Assembly: GCA_034231615.1 (NCBI GenBank)
Contig: CM067298.1
Span: forward strand, 4,097,834 to 4,161,833
Length of the DNA stretch: 64,000 nt
Direction: 5' to 3'
Source: Meghimatium bilineatum
Taxonomy: Eukaryota > Mollusca > Gastropoda > Stylommatophora > Philomycidae
Numbering within the stretch: the stretch's first letter is position 1; each line of letters begins with the position of its first letter. Positions 15,101 to 23,154 of this stretch are shown one piece after another. A model generated the notes under the pieces. It was not told the DNA's origin, made no database searches, and saw only the letters and a list, made by a program, of their open reading frames with translations. The translations under genes and the position numbers were made by a program.

Positions 15101-18100
15101 ATGAAATTGAAGGTCATACATAGTACAACTAATGAAATTGAAGGTCATACATAGTACAACTAATGAAATTGAAGGTCATACATAGTACAACTAATGAAAT
15201 TGAAGGTCATACATAGTACAACTAATGAAATTGAAGGTCATACATAGTACAACTAATGAAATTGAAGGTCATACATAGTACAACTAATGAAATTGAAGGT
15301 CATACATAGTACAACTAATGAAATTGAAGGTCATACATAGTACAACTAATGAAATTGAAGGTCATACATAGTACAACTAATGAAATTGAAGGTCATACAT
15401 AGTACAACTAATGAAATTGAAGGTCATACATAGTACAACTAATGAAATTGAAGGTCATACATAGTACAACTAATGAAATTGAAGGTCATACATAGTACAA
15501 CTAATGAAATTGAAGGTCATACATAGTACAACTAATGAAATTGAAGGTCATACATAGTACAACTAATGAAATTGAAGGTCATACATAGTACAACTAATGA
15601 AATTGAAGGTCATACATAGTACAACTAATGAAATTGAAGGTCATACATAGTACAACTAATGAAATTGAAGGTCATACATAGTACAACTAATGAAATTGAA
15701 GGTCATACATAGTACAACTAATGAAATTGAAGGTCATACATAGTACAACTAATGAAATTGAAGGTCATACATAGTACAACTAATGAAATTGAAGGTCATA
15801 CATAGCACAACTAATGAAATTGAAGGTCATACATAGTACAACTAATGAAATTGAAGGTCATACATAGTACAACTAATGAAATTGAAGGTCATACATAGTA
15901 CAACTAATGAAATTGAAGGTCATACATAGTACAACTAATGAAATTGAAGGTCATACATAGTACAACTAATGAAATTGAAGGTCATACATAGTACAACTAA
16001 TGAAATTGAAGGTCATACATAGTACAACTAATGAAATTGAAGGTCATACATAGTACAACTAATGAAATTGAAGGTCATACATAGTACAACTAATGAAATT
16101 GAAGGTCATACATAGTACAACTAATGAAATTGAAGGTCATACATAGTACAACTAATGAAATTGAAGGTCATACATAGTACAACTAATGAAATTGAAGGTC
16201 ATACATAGTACAACTAATGAAATTGAAGGTCATACACTTTTACTAAATGTGTACAGATTTAGTCATTAATCTTTGATTGTTTTAAATAGCCAGAAATATT
16301 GTGTGTATTTATCAGCTTAGTGATGTATATTTCTAGATATTTGTATATATCAGCTTAAATATATTTCTAGATATTTGTATATATCAGCTTAAGTATATTT
16401 CTAGATATTTGTATATGTCAGCTTATATATATTTGTAGACAGGAGGTGAGCATGAGATGGGATGTCTATCTCCATTACTAGATTCTAACAAAAAAGTGAG
16501 AATAATTCTATTTATGAGGGGATTTGTTTTTTAAATCTCACGCAAAACTTCTTCTCTAGTAGTCTGTAACTGTGGATCTCAGAAGCTTATCATATCTGGG
16601 TTTTTTTTTGTTTTGCTTCTTTTATTTTATATTTCTCTGCCATTTATTTTGTCTGTTTATTATGGGAATATTTACACACAACGATGGCAGCATGCATGAA
16701 GTTGATATTGTACATGGTGTTCATTTCTCAAGTTTAATTGCTGTCCAGATTTTTGTTTTCTATCATGACAATAATCTGTGAACTGTTAGAACACGCTTCA
16801 TTTATTTCTTGCTATTCCATTATTCACTAGCAATGATTTTTCTGTTTTCTTCCTTGTTTGACATTGATCATTCCTTCTTTCTGTCTGTGTCCTTATATTT
16901 AGCAGGGTAAATGTGAGCACCCAATTACTCCATACCACAAGGGATGGTGCCGCTCCTACTTGGGTGGACTTCCCATAGATGGATTGTCTTACTGGTCTGG
17001 AGTGTTCTATATACCCTTGACCTCCACCACCCGAACTGTCTGCTATCCAAGTATAACCCGTCTGCAGTTTAATCCCTTTAAAATGTGTGGGAAGACACAA
17101 TGAGAATATATACCAAACAATGTATGAAAAACAGCTATAAAATGTTTGGGGAGACACAATGAGAATATATATCAAACAATGTATGAAAAACAGCTATAAA
17201 ATGTTTGGGGAGACACAATGAGAATATATACCAAACAATGTATGAAAAACTTCTATAAAATGTGTGGGGAGACACAATGAGAATATATACCAAACAATGT
17301 ATGAAAAACAGCTATAAAATGTGTGGGGAGACACAATGAGAATATATACCAAACAATGTATGAAAAACAGCTATAAAATGTGTGGGGAGACACAATGAGA
17401 AGATAAATTAAATAATGTATGAACAATAGCTATAAAATGTGTGGGGAGACACAATGAGAAGATAAATTAAATAATGTATGAACAATAGCTATAAAATGTG
17501 TGGGAGACAGAAAATTATTGAATTATGAGAAACCAAGCACACTACTCACATTGCCCTAACAATAGTCGACCATTGAAAAACCAGATGAATTTTCAGCAAA
17601 CAATCTCTGCGACACATACCTGTCACAACAAAGACAACTTAAGCTACATGCATCCATGCACAGCACATGCAACAATAACAAAACCTATAACTTTTCACGT
17701 TTTAGGGGTGCAACATTGGAAACATCAATACAGAAAGCCCTCCATGCATCTCTGTCCTCAGCCATTGGGACAAGTGTAGTAAAATCATGTCCGGACCATT
17801 CCTTGATGTTGTCAATCCATGATTTTCTCTCATCGCCTCTTCTCCACCAACTCTCATCTGTTTTACTCACATTGTGCTTGATTGATTAACCCAAAACAAG
17901 ATTCAGTTTATTTATGCATTTTTCTAATACAACTTGTTTAGTTGTTACACTTGAGAATAGTTGAAGATTTGGTGTGCAAGTATTTGCAGACACATGTTTA
18001 ATCATCATTGTTTAATCATCATTGTTTAATCATCATTGTTTAATCATCATGTTTATTTTCTTAAGGACCAGATTTTTTTGCCAGAATTGTATTTTTAAAG

Positions 18101-19157
18101 TGAAATTTCTTGGAGACAATGCACATGCATGTTTCATACATCATAATATACTGTGGAATTCCTCTATAGCGCATTCTTTTATAACACATTTCCCTATATA
18201 ACAACACTTTTCAAAATCCCCAATTATATCAGCTTTATATTGTTTGTACTGTATATGGTGAATTTCTGTTATTATATACATATTTTTAAACTCCGGAACA
18301 AGTTGTTGTAAACTGGATTCGGCTGTAATAATATGACCCATAACCCGACAGGGTCATAGGAGTGCCATACTGGGGAGACATCAGCATAACCCCCCCCCCC
18401 CCCCCCCCCCCGGCCACATTGCTATTCTCAGCCATTTGGAGGAGTGTATAAAAATCATGGCCAGATCATTCCTTTATGTTATCAATCCAGGATTTATTTG
18501 TCCATCTCTTCTCCTGAACTGCACCATTCCTTGCAAAATAAATTGAGAAAGTGAGTCATGTCTCGTTACCTGTCCAAACCAAACACGTGTATGAATTAGA
18601 CAATGAAAATGGATGTATGATACATCATAACAAATAAACATGAATAAGGAATTCAAAATCCATGCCCTGATCACCTTGTTACATCGTGCGAGGTTTGAAA
18701 TCACATCCAAACAAAAATTATGGGTCGTGATTTCTTGCTTGACATGAGCTCTCCTCCATTCGACCCAGCTATAAATGGGTACCTGACGCATACCGTAAGT
18801 TAGGGGAGGTAAACACAGCAAGGAAGGGAACTGGCTATCCCGCCTAAAGGTTTTTGTGGATTAGTATATAAAGAATTATCTTCGTCCCTGACAGCAGGTT
18901 ACTGCCATGGGACCTACCTTTACCTGCTCTGTTAACATTCCAGAAATAATTTTACATTTCCTATTACTTATTTCTCTCGAGAATGTAATATACTTTTAAT
19001 CTTATAATGATCTCCCTCTCTTTCTCACTGTGTGTATGTGCACGCATGCGTGTGTGCGAGCGAGCGAGCATGTGTGTTCTAGTTCTATATGTGGGTTTGT
19101 ATATTGTTACACTATTTTAATTATTAGTTTGCTTCATTTTAGGCTTGGAGTGCATAA
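2..19157 (+). CDS. GOLGA4: GOLGA4/golgin-245-like gene, 3' part with GRIP domain (spliced, partial)
   Basis: Peripheral trans-Golgi coiled-coil tether; in the family the C-terminal GRIP domain binds the GTPase Arl1 and places the protein on TGN membranes to capture vesicles. Coding exons read here: 2-166, 4353-4400, 5309-5431, 8372-8419, 10341-10424 and probably 19143-19157, all phase 0, so any exon can be skipped without a frameshift. The joined protein runs from a polar segment through an acidic linker (SEDDDP) to PTEFE-YLRN, YEYMMGKETK and LAKVIATVVRFSDEQ, which is the GRIP signature of vertebrate golgin-245 rather than golgin-97 or GCC1/2. The tyrosine of EYLRN is the conserved Arl1-contact residue. 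The 5' part lies outside the window. The identity of the GRIP exons is firm; the exact last exon is less sure. Confidence 0.9.
321..433. repeat. 15-bp tandem repeat
   Basis: Unit TGTCAATCATTAGGT, seven identical copies plus a partial eighth, in the first GOLGA4 intron. Confidence 0.95.
440..760 (-). mobile_element. LINE 3'-end fragment
   Basis: On the - strand it reads RKRVLRSYIKSILIYGSESW, then EMWSYRMLR. This is the region after the reverse transcriptase palm in LINE ORF2 proteins (typically Y-G-x-E-x-W...EMW..RRM). It is truncated and mutated. Confidence 0.75.
808..925 (+). mobile_element. LINE 3' tail remnant
   Basis: Encodes DRELWGALISYAS followed by a HGT-stop-like end and a TGAT-rich tail, matching the better preserved LINE end at 42300-42400. 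It is followed by (TA)n. Confidence 0.5.
1017..2079. repeat. 28-bp minisatellite array, left block
   Basis: Unit about TTGTAGTGACATCTATAGCAAGCACAGC with common variants (CATATATAGC, AGATTG, TAACATC). About 38 copies. Short multi-copy blocks of variants recur in the same order, showing segmental amplification inside the array. Confidence 0.97.
2080..3327. mobile_element. 1.25-kb insertion inside the minisatellite
   Basis: Non-repeat DNA interrupts the 28-bp array and is flanked by the 10-bp direct repeat AGCTTGTCAT (2070-2079 and 3328-3337), as for a target-site duplication. It is GC-richer than the surroundings. It contains two to three imperfect copies (around 2400, 2633 and 2740) of a segment with catcaggt..gaaccctttctct..tttccggtataggaa. 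No coding domain recognised; possibly part of a non-autonomous element. Confidence 0.5.
3328..4326. repeat. 28-bp minisatellite array, right block
   Basis: Same family as the left block, about 35 copies, with many units carrying GATATATATAGC and a 26-bp AAACAGC variant. It ends 26 bp before a GOLGA4 exon. Open frames on the - strand rich in C, Y and K are artefacts of the unit. Confidence 0.97.
4353..4400 (+). CDS. GOLGA4: GOLGA4 48-nt exon, coiled-coil
   Basis: Acceptor ttattttcacag and donor AAA|gtaagt bracket 16 codons, AQVSYLNRELNLYKMK, with heptad-like leucines. Both ends are phase 0. It starts only 26 bp after the end of the 28-bp minisatellite array. Confidence 0.8.
4739..4812. repeat. 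Short 12-bp tandem repeat
   Basis: Degenerate GTAAGGACACTT/GTAAGGACACGA units, about five copies, in an otherwise unremarkable AT-rich intron stretch (4405-5030). Confidence 0.7.
5040..5245 (-). mobile_element. tRNA-derived SINE (family D here)
   Basis: On the - strand the right part reads like a tRNA head: TAGCGGTTAGAGCACTGG resembles an A box, then GTGTTCATTCCCC at the B-box place. A SINE body follows toward 5040. Decayed copy inside a GOLGA4 intron. Confidence 0.55.
5309..5431 (+). CDS. GOLGA4: GOLGA4 exon: acidic linker and start of GRIP domain
   Basis: Acceptor ttctacag, 41 codons, phase 0 at both ends. The exon reads IEKLEKTGKGISEDDDP and ends FREPTEFE, the residues that precede the GRIP domain in golgin-245. 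The donor is GAG|gcaagt, a GC donor with an otherwise ideal consensus. The next exon opens with YLRN exactly as the family requires, which fixes the junction. Confidence 0.92.
5646..6446. repeat. 26-bp minisatellite array
   Basis: Unit ACAACAAAATGACACAATATGGAGAT or ACAACAAAAGTACACAATATGGAGAT, about 30 copies; the AATGACAC type dominates both edges and the AAGTACAC type the centre. The unit is free of stops in several frames, so both strands show long open frames that are not genes. Confidence 0.97.
6625..6812 (+). mobile_element. LINE 3'-end fragment
   Basis: Reads KWVPDGKRKRGRPRETLRR, then HCLNWRALVSAV. This is the GRP..W..L...A.DR..WR C-terminal motif of LINE ORF2 proteins. Further copies are at 37990-38155 and, inverted, 57735-57935. 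Confidence 0.75.
7020..7305 (+). mobile_element. tRNA-derived SINE, family B
   Basis: B-box-like CAGGTTGGAATCCACAT is followed by a body with CCCAGATGTAAATGGGAACC and CATGGGACC near the end. It matches the copies at 18690-18930 and, inverted, 42690-42905. Confidence 0.7.
7319..7770. repeat. 41-bp minisatellite
   Basis: Unit containing AGAGTAGAATGTGGGTACCT and CATGGCTTGCATACTCA, eleven copies, a few single-base variants, in the GOLGA4 intron. Confidence 0.97.
7905..8350. repeat. Degenerate AT-rich repeat
   Basis: About 20-bp units around AATCACATATTTATGATAGA, strongly diverged, interrupted near 8200-8285. Ends 22 bp before the GRIP exon. Confidence 0.8.
8372..8419 (+). CDS. GOLGA4: GOLGA4 exon: GRIP domain helix 1
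   Basis: Acceptor tttatatttcag and donor AAG|gtaact enclose 16 codons, YLRNILYEYMMGKETK, phase 0. This is the core of the GRIP domain, very close to the vertebrate golgin-245 sequence, with the conserved Arl1-binding tyrosine as first residue. Confidence 0.95.
8831..9968. repeat. 189-bp higher-order tandem repeat
   Basis: Starts at 8831, 9020, 9209, 9398 and 9587 are exactly 189 bp apart. Each unit has three diverged subunits of about 74, 70 and 45 bp, each opening CTCTGTCTCTGATTAT. By eye the 189-bp copies are identical. After 9776 only simple 70-bp-type subunits follow. Confidence 0.95.
10341..10424 (+). CDS. GOLGA4: GOLGA4 exon: GRIP domain helices 2-3
   Basis: Acceptor tttcttcttctag and donor TTG|gtcagt enclose 28 codons containing LAKVIATVVRFSDEQTRNV and ending SDSKL. 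This completes the GRIP domain, including the conserved A-K-V-I and F-x-D-x-Q pattern. If intron 3' of it were retained, six further codons (VSISHR) would precede a TAA. Confidence 0.93.
10550..11515 (-). mobile_element. LINE reverse-transcriptase fragment (family A)
   Basis: Read on the - strand: GVRQGCILSPRLFNIYKE, LRYADETVLLAES (palm motif; the usual YADD has D to E), YLGHIITNDGRCE, MYGTETWTINK, EMWAYRRIGRTSW and RARGRQRYKSNITRWTG. So the RT palm, thumb and C-terminus are present, the 5' part missing, and frameshifts occur near 11260. Element remains of the same family lie at 36180-36535. Confidence 0.85.
11556..11927. repeat. About 24-bp tandem repeat
   Basis: Units around CTCCTCAGTTGAGTAACCAAAA with variable CTC number and GAGTAA/GAATAA alternation, about 15 copies. 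Confidence 0.93.
12110..12446. repeat. 67-bp tandem repeat
   Basis: Five copies starting at 12110, 12177, 12244, 12311 and 12378; unit begins CATCAGATCTGTTGACACGT and ends CACAGGAGTCAAGGA. Only a few substitutions between copies. Confidence 0.97.
12730..12965 (-). mobile_element. LINE C-terminal fragment
   Basis: The - strand gives EGTRGKGQPKTSLGKRYSG, then RPQRDFKRFIRKL, a decayed version of the G(R)GRP..SW.DDI...DR..FR.FIRK terminus of LINE ORF2. Confidence 0.55.
13135..14130. other. Intron stretch with repeat scraps
   Basis: Contains two short pieces of RepH core (ATTTCCAGC.GGATGTAGTCCAGA at about 13141 and 13836). Nothing else recognised; no coding signal. Confidence 0.5.
14131..16235. 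repeat. 31-bp satellite-like array with 25-bp edge units
   Basis: The first six units (14132-14281) are 25 bp, CATAGTACAACTAATGAAGGTCATA. From 14282 every unit carries an extra ATTGAA (31 bp), repeated about 63 times with almost no variation. Array over 2.1 kb in the last GOLGA4 intron. Confidence 0.98.
16331..16432. repeat. 34-bp tandem repeat
   Basis: Three copies of TTCTAGATATTTGTATAT plus CAGCTTAAATATAT, immediately before the possible small exon at 16439. Confidence 0.93.
16439..16495 (+). CDS. Possible small alternative exon of GOLGA4
   Basis: A 57-nt stretch between acceptor tatatatttgtag and donor AAA|gtgaga is open in phase 0 (TGGEHEMGCLSPLLDSNKK) and could be spliced between the GRIP exon and the last exon without changing frame. 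Its acceptor lies just after three copies of a 34-bp tandem repeat. No family conservation supports it; it may be a chance exon. Confidence 0.3.
16500..17079. other. Intron stretch, no gene recognised
   Basis: T-rich sequence, then about 16900-17050 a less AT-rich segment that may be an old repeat. No domain or splice-supported exon seen. Confidence 0.4.
17080..17510. repeat. About 60-bp tandem repeat
   Basis: Unit with AAATGTGTGGGGAGACACAA and CAAACAATGTATGAAAAA, seven copies; the last two share a distinct variant (AAATTAAATAATG). Confidence 0.95.
17690..17865 (-). mobile_element. LINE C-terminal fragment (family with VAPL end)
   Basis: The - strand reads RGDERKSWIDNIKEWSG, then MAEDRDAWRAF and SNVAPL, the K.W.DNIKEW(S)G...A.DR..WR motif of LINE ORF2. 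Copies at 18300-18500, 26200-26300 and 56440-56600. Confidence 0.8.
18001..18050. repeat. 14-bp tandem repeat
   Basis: AATCATCATTGTTT repeated about 3.5 times. Confidence 0.9.
18150..18250. mobile_element. Possible pogo/Tigger-type MITE end
   Basis: ACTGTGGAATTCCTCTATAG with CATTCTTTTATAACAC resembles the terminal repeats of pogo/Tigger-like elements (CAGTGGAACCTC-type). The opposite terminus was not found. Confidence 0.25.
18300..18500 (-). mobile_element. LINE C-terminal fragment with poly-C interruption
   Basis: Same family as 17690-17865, decayed. A run of 22 C (18390-18411) lies inside it. Confidence 0.55.
18390..18411. repeat. Homopolymer run C22
   Basis: Uninterrupted run of 22 C on the + strand. 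Length may be unreliable because of sequencing or assembly slippage. Confidence 0.9.
18690..18930 (+). mobile_element. tRNA-derived SINE, family B
   Basis: B-box remnant GAGGTTTGAAATCACATCC, then CGACCCAGCTATAAATGGGT, GTAAGTTAGGGGAGGTAAAC and CATGGGACC. Matches 7020-7305 and the inverted 42690-42905 copy. Confidence 0.75.
19143..19157 (+). CDS. GOLGA4: Probable terminal coding exon of GOLGA4
   Basis: A strong acceptor, gtttgcttcattttag, is followed in phase 0 by AWSA and TAA. GRIP golgins end within a few to some tens of residues after the domain, often with a tryptophan, so a four-residue terminus is plausible. The downstream AATAAA at 19464 supports a terminal exon here. Weak point: so short a coding tail cannot be confirmed by similarity. 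Confidence 0.5.
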   Translation, partial: AWSA

Positions 19158-19159
19158 TA

Positions 19160-19415
19160 TCAGCCTCTGACAACACACAGTCTACACATGAGCCTCGGAT
19201 GACACACAATATACACACGAGACTGACATCACACAGTCTAAACATCAGCCTCTGATAACATGCAGTCTACACGAGCCTTTGACGTCACACAGTCTACACA
19301 TGGGCCTTTGACGTCACACAGTCTACACATACGTCTTTGAAATCACAAACTCTACAAATAAGTCTTTGACGTCACACACTCTACACATCAGCCTGTGACT
19401 TCACACAGTCTAGAC
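19160..19415. repeat. Degenerate 30-33-bp tandem repeat in putative 3' UTR
   Basis: About eight units built on CACACAGTCTACACATGAGC and CTTTGACGTCA. TGACGTCA-like steps recur, resembling CRE sites, but probably by repeat structure only. Confidence 0.85.
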
Positions 19416-19463
19416 TGAGACATTATTCTATGGTTTTCTCATGGAAACAAAAGTAATCAGTGC

Positions 19464-19469
19464 AATAAA
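19464..19469 (+). promoter_or_regulatory. Poly(A) signal AATAAA
   Basis: Canonical hexamer followed within about 30 nt by a T/G-rich stretch (gttgtacaaatttgttgt), as expected for a cleavage site. It fits the end of the GOLGA4 transcript. Confidence 0.5.
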
Positions 19470-19490
19470 AAAAAGTTGTACAAATTTGTT

Positions 19491-20064
19491 GTATCATTGT
19501 CATGAACATTATCATTAACTATGTAACAATATATTAACATTTTCTGAATTTTTCAAAAATTCTTGAACAGTTTCAACACATATCTACGTTCACAACTACT
19601 CTGTATTTTCCATATTTTTTTTAGTAATACAGTCATATTGAATTGTCATCAATTGACATGACATAGGACCCCTATTCTTTATATTAATTCGCTTTCATCA
19701 CAACCTTTCTGAAAATGTCTATCTCTAGCTAGCTCTCCTGTCTATTTCATTTTCACACGAAATTATTCCTTCATTTATATTCACCTTCTACTAGTGTGGT
19801 CCAGCTATGTCTTCCAGGAACCATGCCTTCCACTACTACTATTTTCCAAGCAATTTTATGTTAAATATGTTGAAACAAACAAAACACGCAGTAATTTTTA
19901 TTTGTTTGACCTTGATCATTGTTACACAATTTTACATTATAAATAAATAAAGTCTGGAGAGTTGTCTTGAATGAACAATCCTGGGTTGGAGCCCTGAGAA
20001 GTGTCAGTGAACTCTGAACCCCGTGTGCTGCAGTTAAGCAGTTAATTATATTTGCTCCATGCAC
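19491..20064. other. Intergenic AT-rich stretch
   Basis: Nothing recognised beyond short A/T runs. Follows the putative GOLGA4 poly(A) site. Confidence 0.4.
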
Positions 20065-20289
20065 AAGTTGAACACATTACAGAACTCTTAACAATTGAGA
20101 AATCAATGAAAGTAAGCAGGAAGTTGAACACACTACAGAACTCTTTACATTTGAGAAATCAATGAAAGTAAGCAGGAAGTTGAACACACTACAGAACTCT
20201 TTACATTTGAGAAATCAATGAAAGTAAGCAGGAAGTTGAACACACTACAGAACTCTTTACATTTGAGAAATCAATGAGAGTAAGCAGAA
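20065..20289. repeat. 56-bp tandem repeat
   Basis: Four copies starting at 20065, 20121, 20177 and about 20233; unit opens AAGTTGAACACACTACAGAA. Confidence 0.96.
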
Positions 20290-20938
20290 AAACTGCTGTT
20301 CTGACATCAAAAGTTAATACATTTTTATAAGATAAATACAAATAATTCATCATATTACAAAAAATGACAATGCATCAAAGAGTCTGGTCAGTGCTGTAAT
20401 GTTTGTATACCACGGCCATGATTTTCTGGATTTAGAAAGATATTGGAGTACAAATTCACTGAAATATAATGAGACACAGTTCACTTTCTAAAACTATTTG
20501 CAAGGAACAGTTCAGTGGTAGAAGGAGAAGAGGCGGCTGAAGATTTTTTTGAAGACAATTTCAGAATGTCAACATCAAGGAGTTGTCTGGGCATGATTAT
20601 TTCTACATTCATCTGAATGACTGAGGACAAAAGTGTTTGGAAGATTTTTTGTGATAATATCTGTAATATTGGCACACTTACGAATCTGACAGGTTTTTGG
20701 CATTGTATACTTCCTTATAGTCTGCCCAGAAATTTGTAGGTTCCTGGCAGAACATATCTGAGATGCTGGCGCACTGGAACGTCTCTCTTGGGGCACTAAA
20801 CACGCATCCATAAAGCCCCTACACAATCATATATTTGAGGCAACCTTATATGTGTCTGGATGGCGAGTCATTTACATAACTTGATTTTAGTAACATACCG
20901 GTAATCTGTGCTTTTGTCAAAAAGACTTTGGCTGTCCA
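20290..20938. other. Unassigned stretch
   Basis: Moderately long open frames occur on the - strand (20481-20826), including a serine-rich one, but no family is recognised, frames are broken, and no splice pattern supports a host exon. Confidence 0.3.
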
Positions 20939-21085
20939 GAGCTGCCTGCTCACAGATAAAGGGATTATTTCATCATCATCATGTGTCAAGAGCTGCCTGC
21001 TCACAGATAAAGGGATTATTTCATCATCATCATGTGTCAAGAGCTGCCTGCTCACAGATAAAGGGATTATTTCATCATCATCATC
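20939..21085. repeat. 51-bp tandem repeat
   Basis: Three copies of GAGCTGCCTGCTCACAGATA followed by AAGGGATTATTTCATCATCA, starts 51 bp apart. Open frames over it are artefacts. Confidence 0.96.
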
Positions 21086-21172
21086 CCACCTAGATACATA
21101 TATAGGTCAATTCTGCAAGTTCTCTATTTTATATAGCGTACATCACAAATGCTCAATTCATCCATTTTTGTA

Positions 21173-21366
21173 AATGTGAGAAATTATTTAATGAGTTTGC
21201 CCATGTGTTGCCGGGCCAGAAATGTGAGAAATTATTTAATGAGTTTGCCCATGTGTTGCCGGGCCAGAAATGTGGGAAATTATTTAATGAGTTTGCCCAT
21301 GTGTTGCCGGGCCAGAAATGTGGGAAATTATTTAATGAATTTGCCCATGTGTTGCCGGGCCATAAA
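21173..21366. repeat. 48-bp tandem repeat
   Basis: Four copies of AATGTGAGAAATTATTTAAT plus GTTTGCCCATGTGTTGCCGG. The unit end (GTGTTGCCGGGCC) is shared with the edge of the RepG element that follows, so the array grew from a RepG end. Confidence 0.93.
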
Positions 21367-21610
21367 TGGGAGCAAAGAATAGCGTGATTGTTTATCTTCC
21401 TTGCATGCCGTAAGAGGCGAGTAAAGAGGTTTTTTTGGGTGGAGTTGACTGCCCCATACCGATCAAGGTGACCCAGAAGCTATGCTGAACTCGGTGGTGT
21501 CAGGCCAAATGGCACGGATATCCAGCTAAGTTATAAGATATGATACATTCCATCCTCCGGACTACATCCTACTAATCTACAGGAGTTTGAGCAAGAACAC
21601 AAAGTAGAAT
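21365..21610 (-). mobile_element. RepG interspersed repeat
   Basis: Inverted copy: TGCCGTAAGAGGCGAGTAAA, GTGACCCAGAAGC, GTGTCAGGCC, GGACTACATCCT and GGAGTTTGAG appear in order. Better + strand copies at 25888-26140, 32676-32945 and 53512-53760. Confidence 0.8.
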
Positions 21611-22149
21611 ATTTAGACAATTAAGTTTAGAATAAAACTATGGTCGTCTGAAATAGTTCCGACGGACAAACTCTACAGCCATGTTACGGTGTGGTAACCA
21701 CTATACAGTTCATTGAAGATATCCATATAAGCGCCTGACTCCGACTGGAGGAAATGAAAGAAGTTAAGCCAATAATTCATTTTGTTCCACATTTTGCCAC
21801 TATGTCATGGTCGATCAGACCAGACCCATACTTGCAACTTCATACTAAACACCTACTGGAAAACTGCAGTAATTGTTTGTACTGGACAGTTTACTAACAT
21901 ACCTAAATAGTTTTTATTGTTCTAATGTCATACAAATTCTAGCTGAACTATCAACTGTGTATATTTTGTGGTGATTTTTAAAAAAAAAGATGTATCATAG
22001 ACTTACGTATATGTATATATTTTATGTGTGTGTGTGTGTGGGCGTGATGTTGATATAAATTATATTTTCAAAAACATGACATGATCACATAATTACTGAC
22101 ACTATCATATTTATGCCTGTTTCTTATAAATTCCCTTTTACATAACTAC
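21611..22149. other. Intergenic stretch
   Basis: No gene recognised. A short (GT)n run at about 22026-22040. Confidence 0.35.
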
Positions 22150-22850
22150 CACATGTATTTGGCAACTTACACATAATTTCACATGGAACATAATTACCAC
22201 TTTTATGGAAACATAACTCAAATAATTGCCAAATATAATTATTACTCACATATTTGTGACTTTCATATAAATGTTCACATAATCACTACTTTCACATAAA
22301 TATCACTCACATATATTGCAACTTTCACATAACTATCACTCACATAGTTGCCACTTTCACATAAATATCACATAATTGCCACTTTCACATAAATATCACA
22401 TAGTTGCCACTTTCACATAAATATCACATAATTGCCACTTTCACATAAATATCACATAGTTGCCACTTTCACATAAATATCACATAGTTGCCACTTTCAC
22501 ATAATTATTACTCACGTAATTGCCACTCTCATATAAATGTTACTCACATAATTGTCACTTTCTTATGACTATCACATATGTAATTGCCACTTTCACATAA
22601 ACATCACTCACATAATTGTCACATTTCTATGACTATCACTCATGTATTTGCCACTTTCACATAAAAAAATCACTCACATAATTGCCACTTACATAATAAT
22701 ATCACTCACAAATTATTATTTACACCTAAATATCACTAACATACTAACATAATTGCCACTTTCCTATGACTATCACTCATGTAATTGCCACTTTTCCATA
22801 AATATCTCTCACATAGTTGCCAATTTCCCATAGTTATCATACACAAAGAA
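22150..22850. repeat. Degenerate CACATAATTGCC repeat
   Basis: About 24-32-bp units of CACATAATTGCCACTTTCAC and ATAAATATCACT, strongly diverged, with a better conserved core at 22320-22500. Confidence 0.9.
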
Positions 22851-23154
22851 GGGTTATCAATCAAGACAGACTGAAACATCAGTTACTACGTGCTGATGGA
22901 CATACTAAGTAGGCAATCAGAGCTCCTATGGACATGTTCAAAATACATGATAATGATCTGATATCTCACTAATTAATCACTCACATAATTGCCACTTTCA
23001 CACAATCAGTTTAGCCTGCACATGTATATTTGAAATGTATGATCGTTTGTGACGACATTTGACTTATTTCTGAAATGTATGATCATTTATGATAACATTT
23101 GACTGACTGGGTATACTATTTAATGATTGAAAGAAATCTACAGCAATAACAATC

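Larger units (their letters stand above)
19158..19490 (+). other. GOLGA4: Putative 3' UTR of GOLGA4
   Basis: The stretch from the TAA to just past the AATAAA would be a UTR of about 330 nt. Most of it (about 19160-19415) is a degenerate tandem repeat of about 30-33 bp built on CAGTCTACACATGAGCCT and TTTGACGTCACACA. Confidence 0.45.

Noticed and set aside
14131-16235. CRISPR-like regular array
   Set aside because: Units are directly adjacent with no unique spacers, no cas genes, and the sequence is animal DNA.
18390-18411. C22 run as a regulatory i-motif/G-quadruplex
   Set aside because: It lies inside a decayed LINE scrap, and run length may be a sequencing artefact; no gene context.
19160-19415. 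Cluster of CRE (TGACGTCA) regulatory sites
   Set aside because: The sites recur only because the surrounding unit is repeated, and they lie at a gene end, not a promoter.
20481-20826. Possible host gene on the - strand
   Set aside because: Two frames overlap in different phases, no conserved motif recognised, no flanking splice sites consistent with an exon set.
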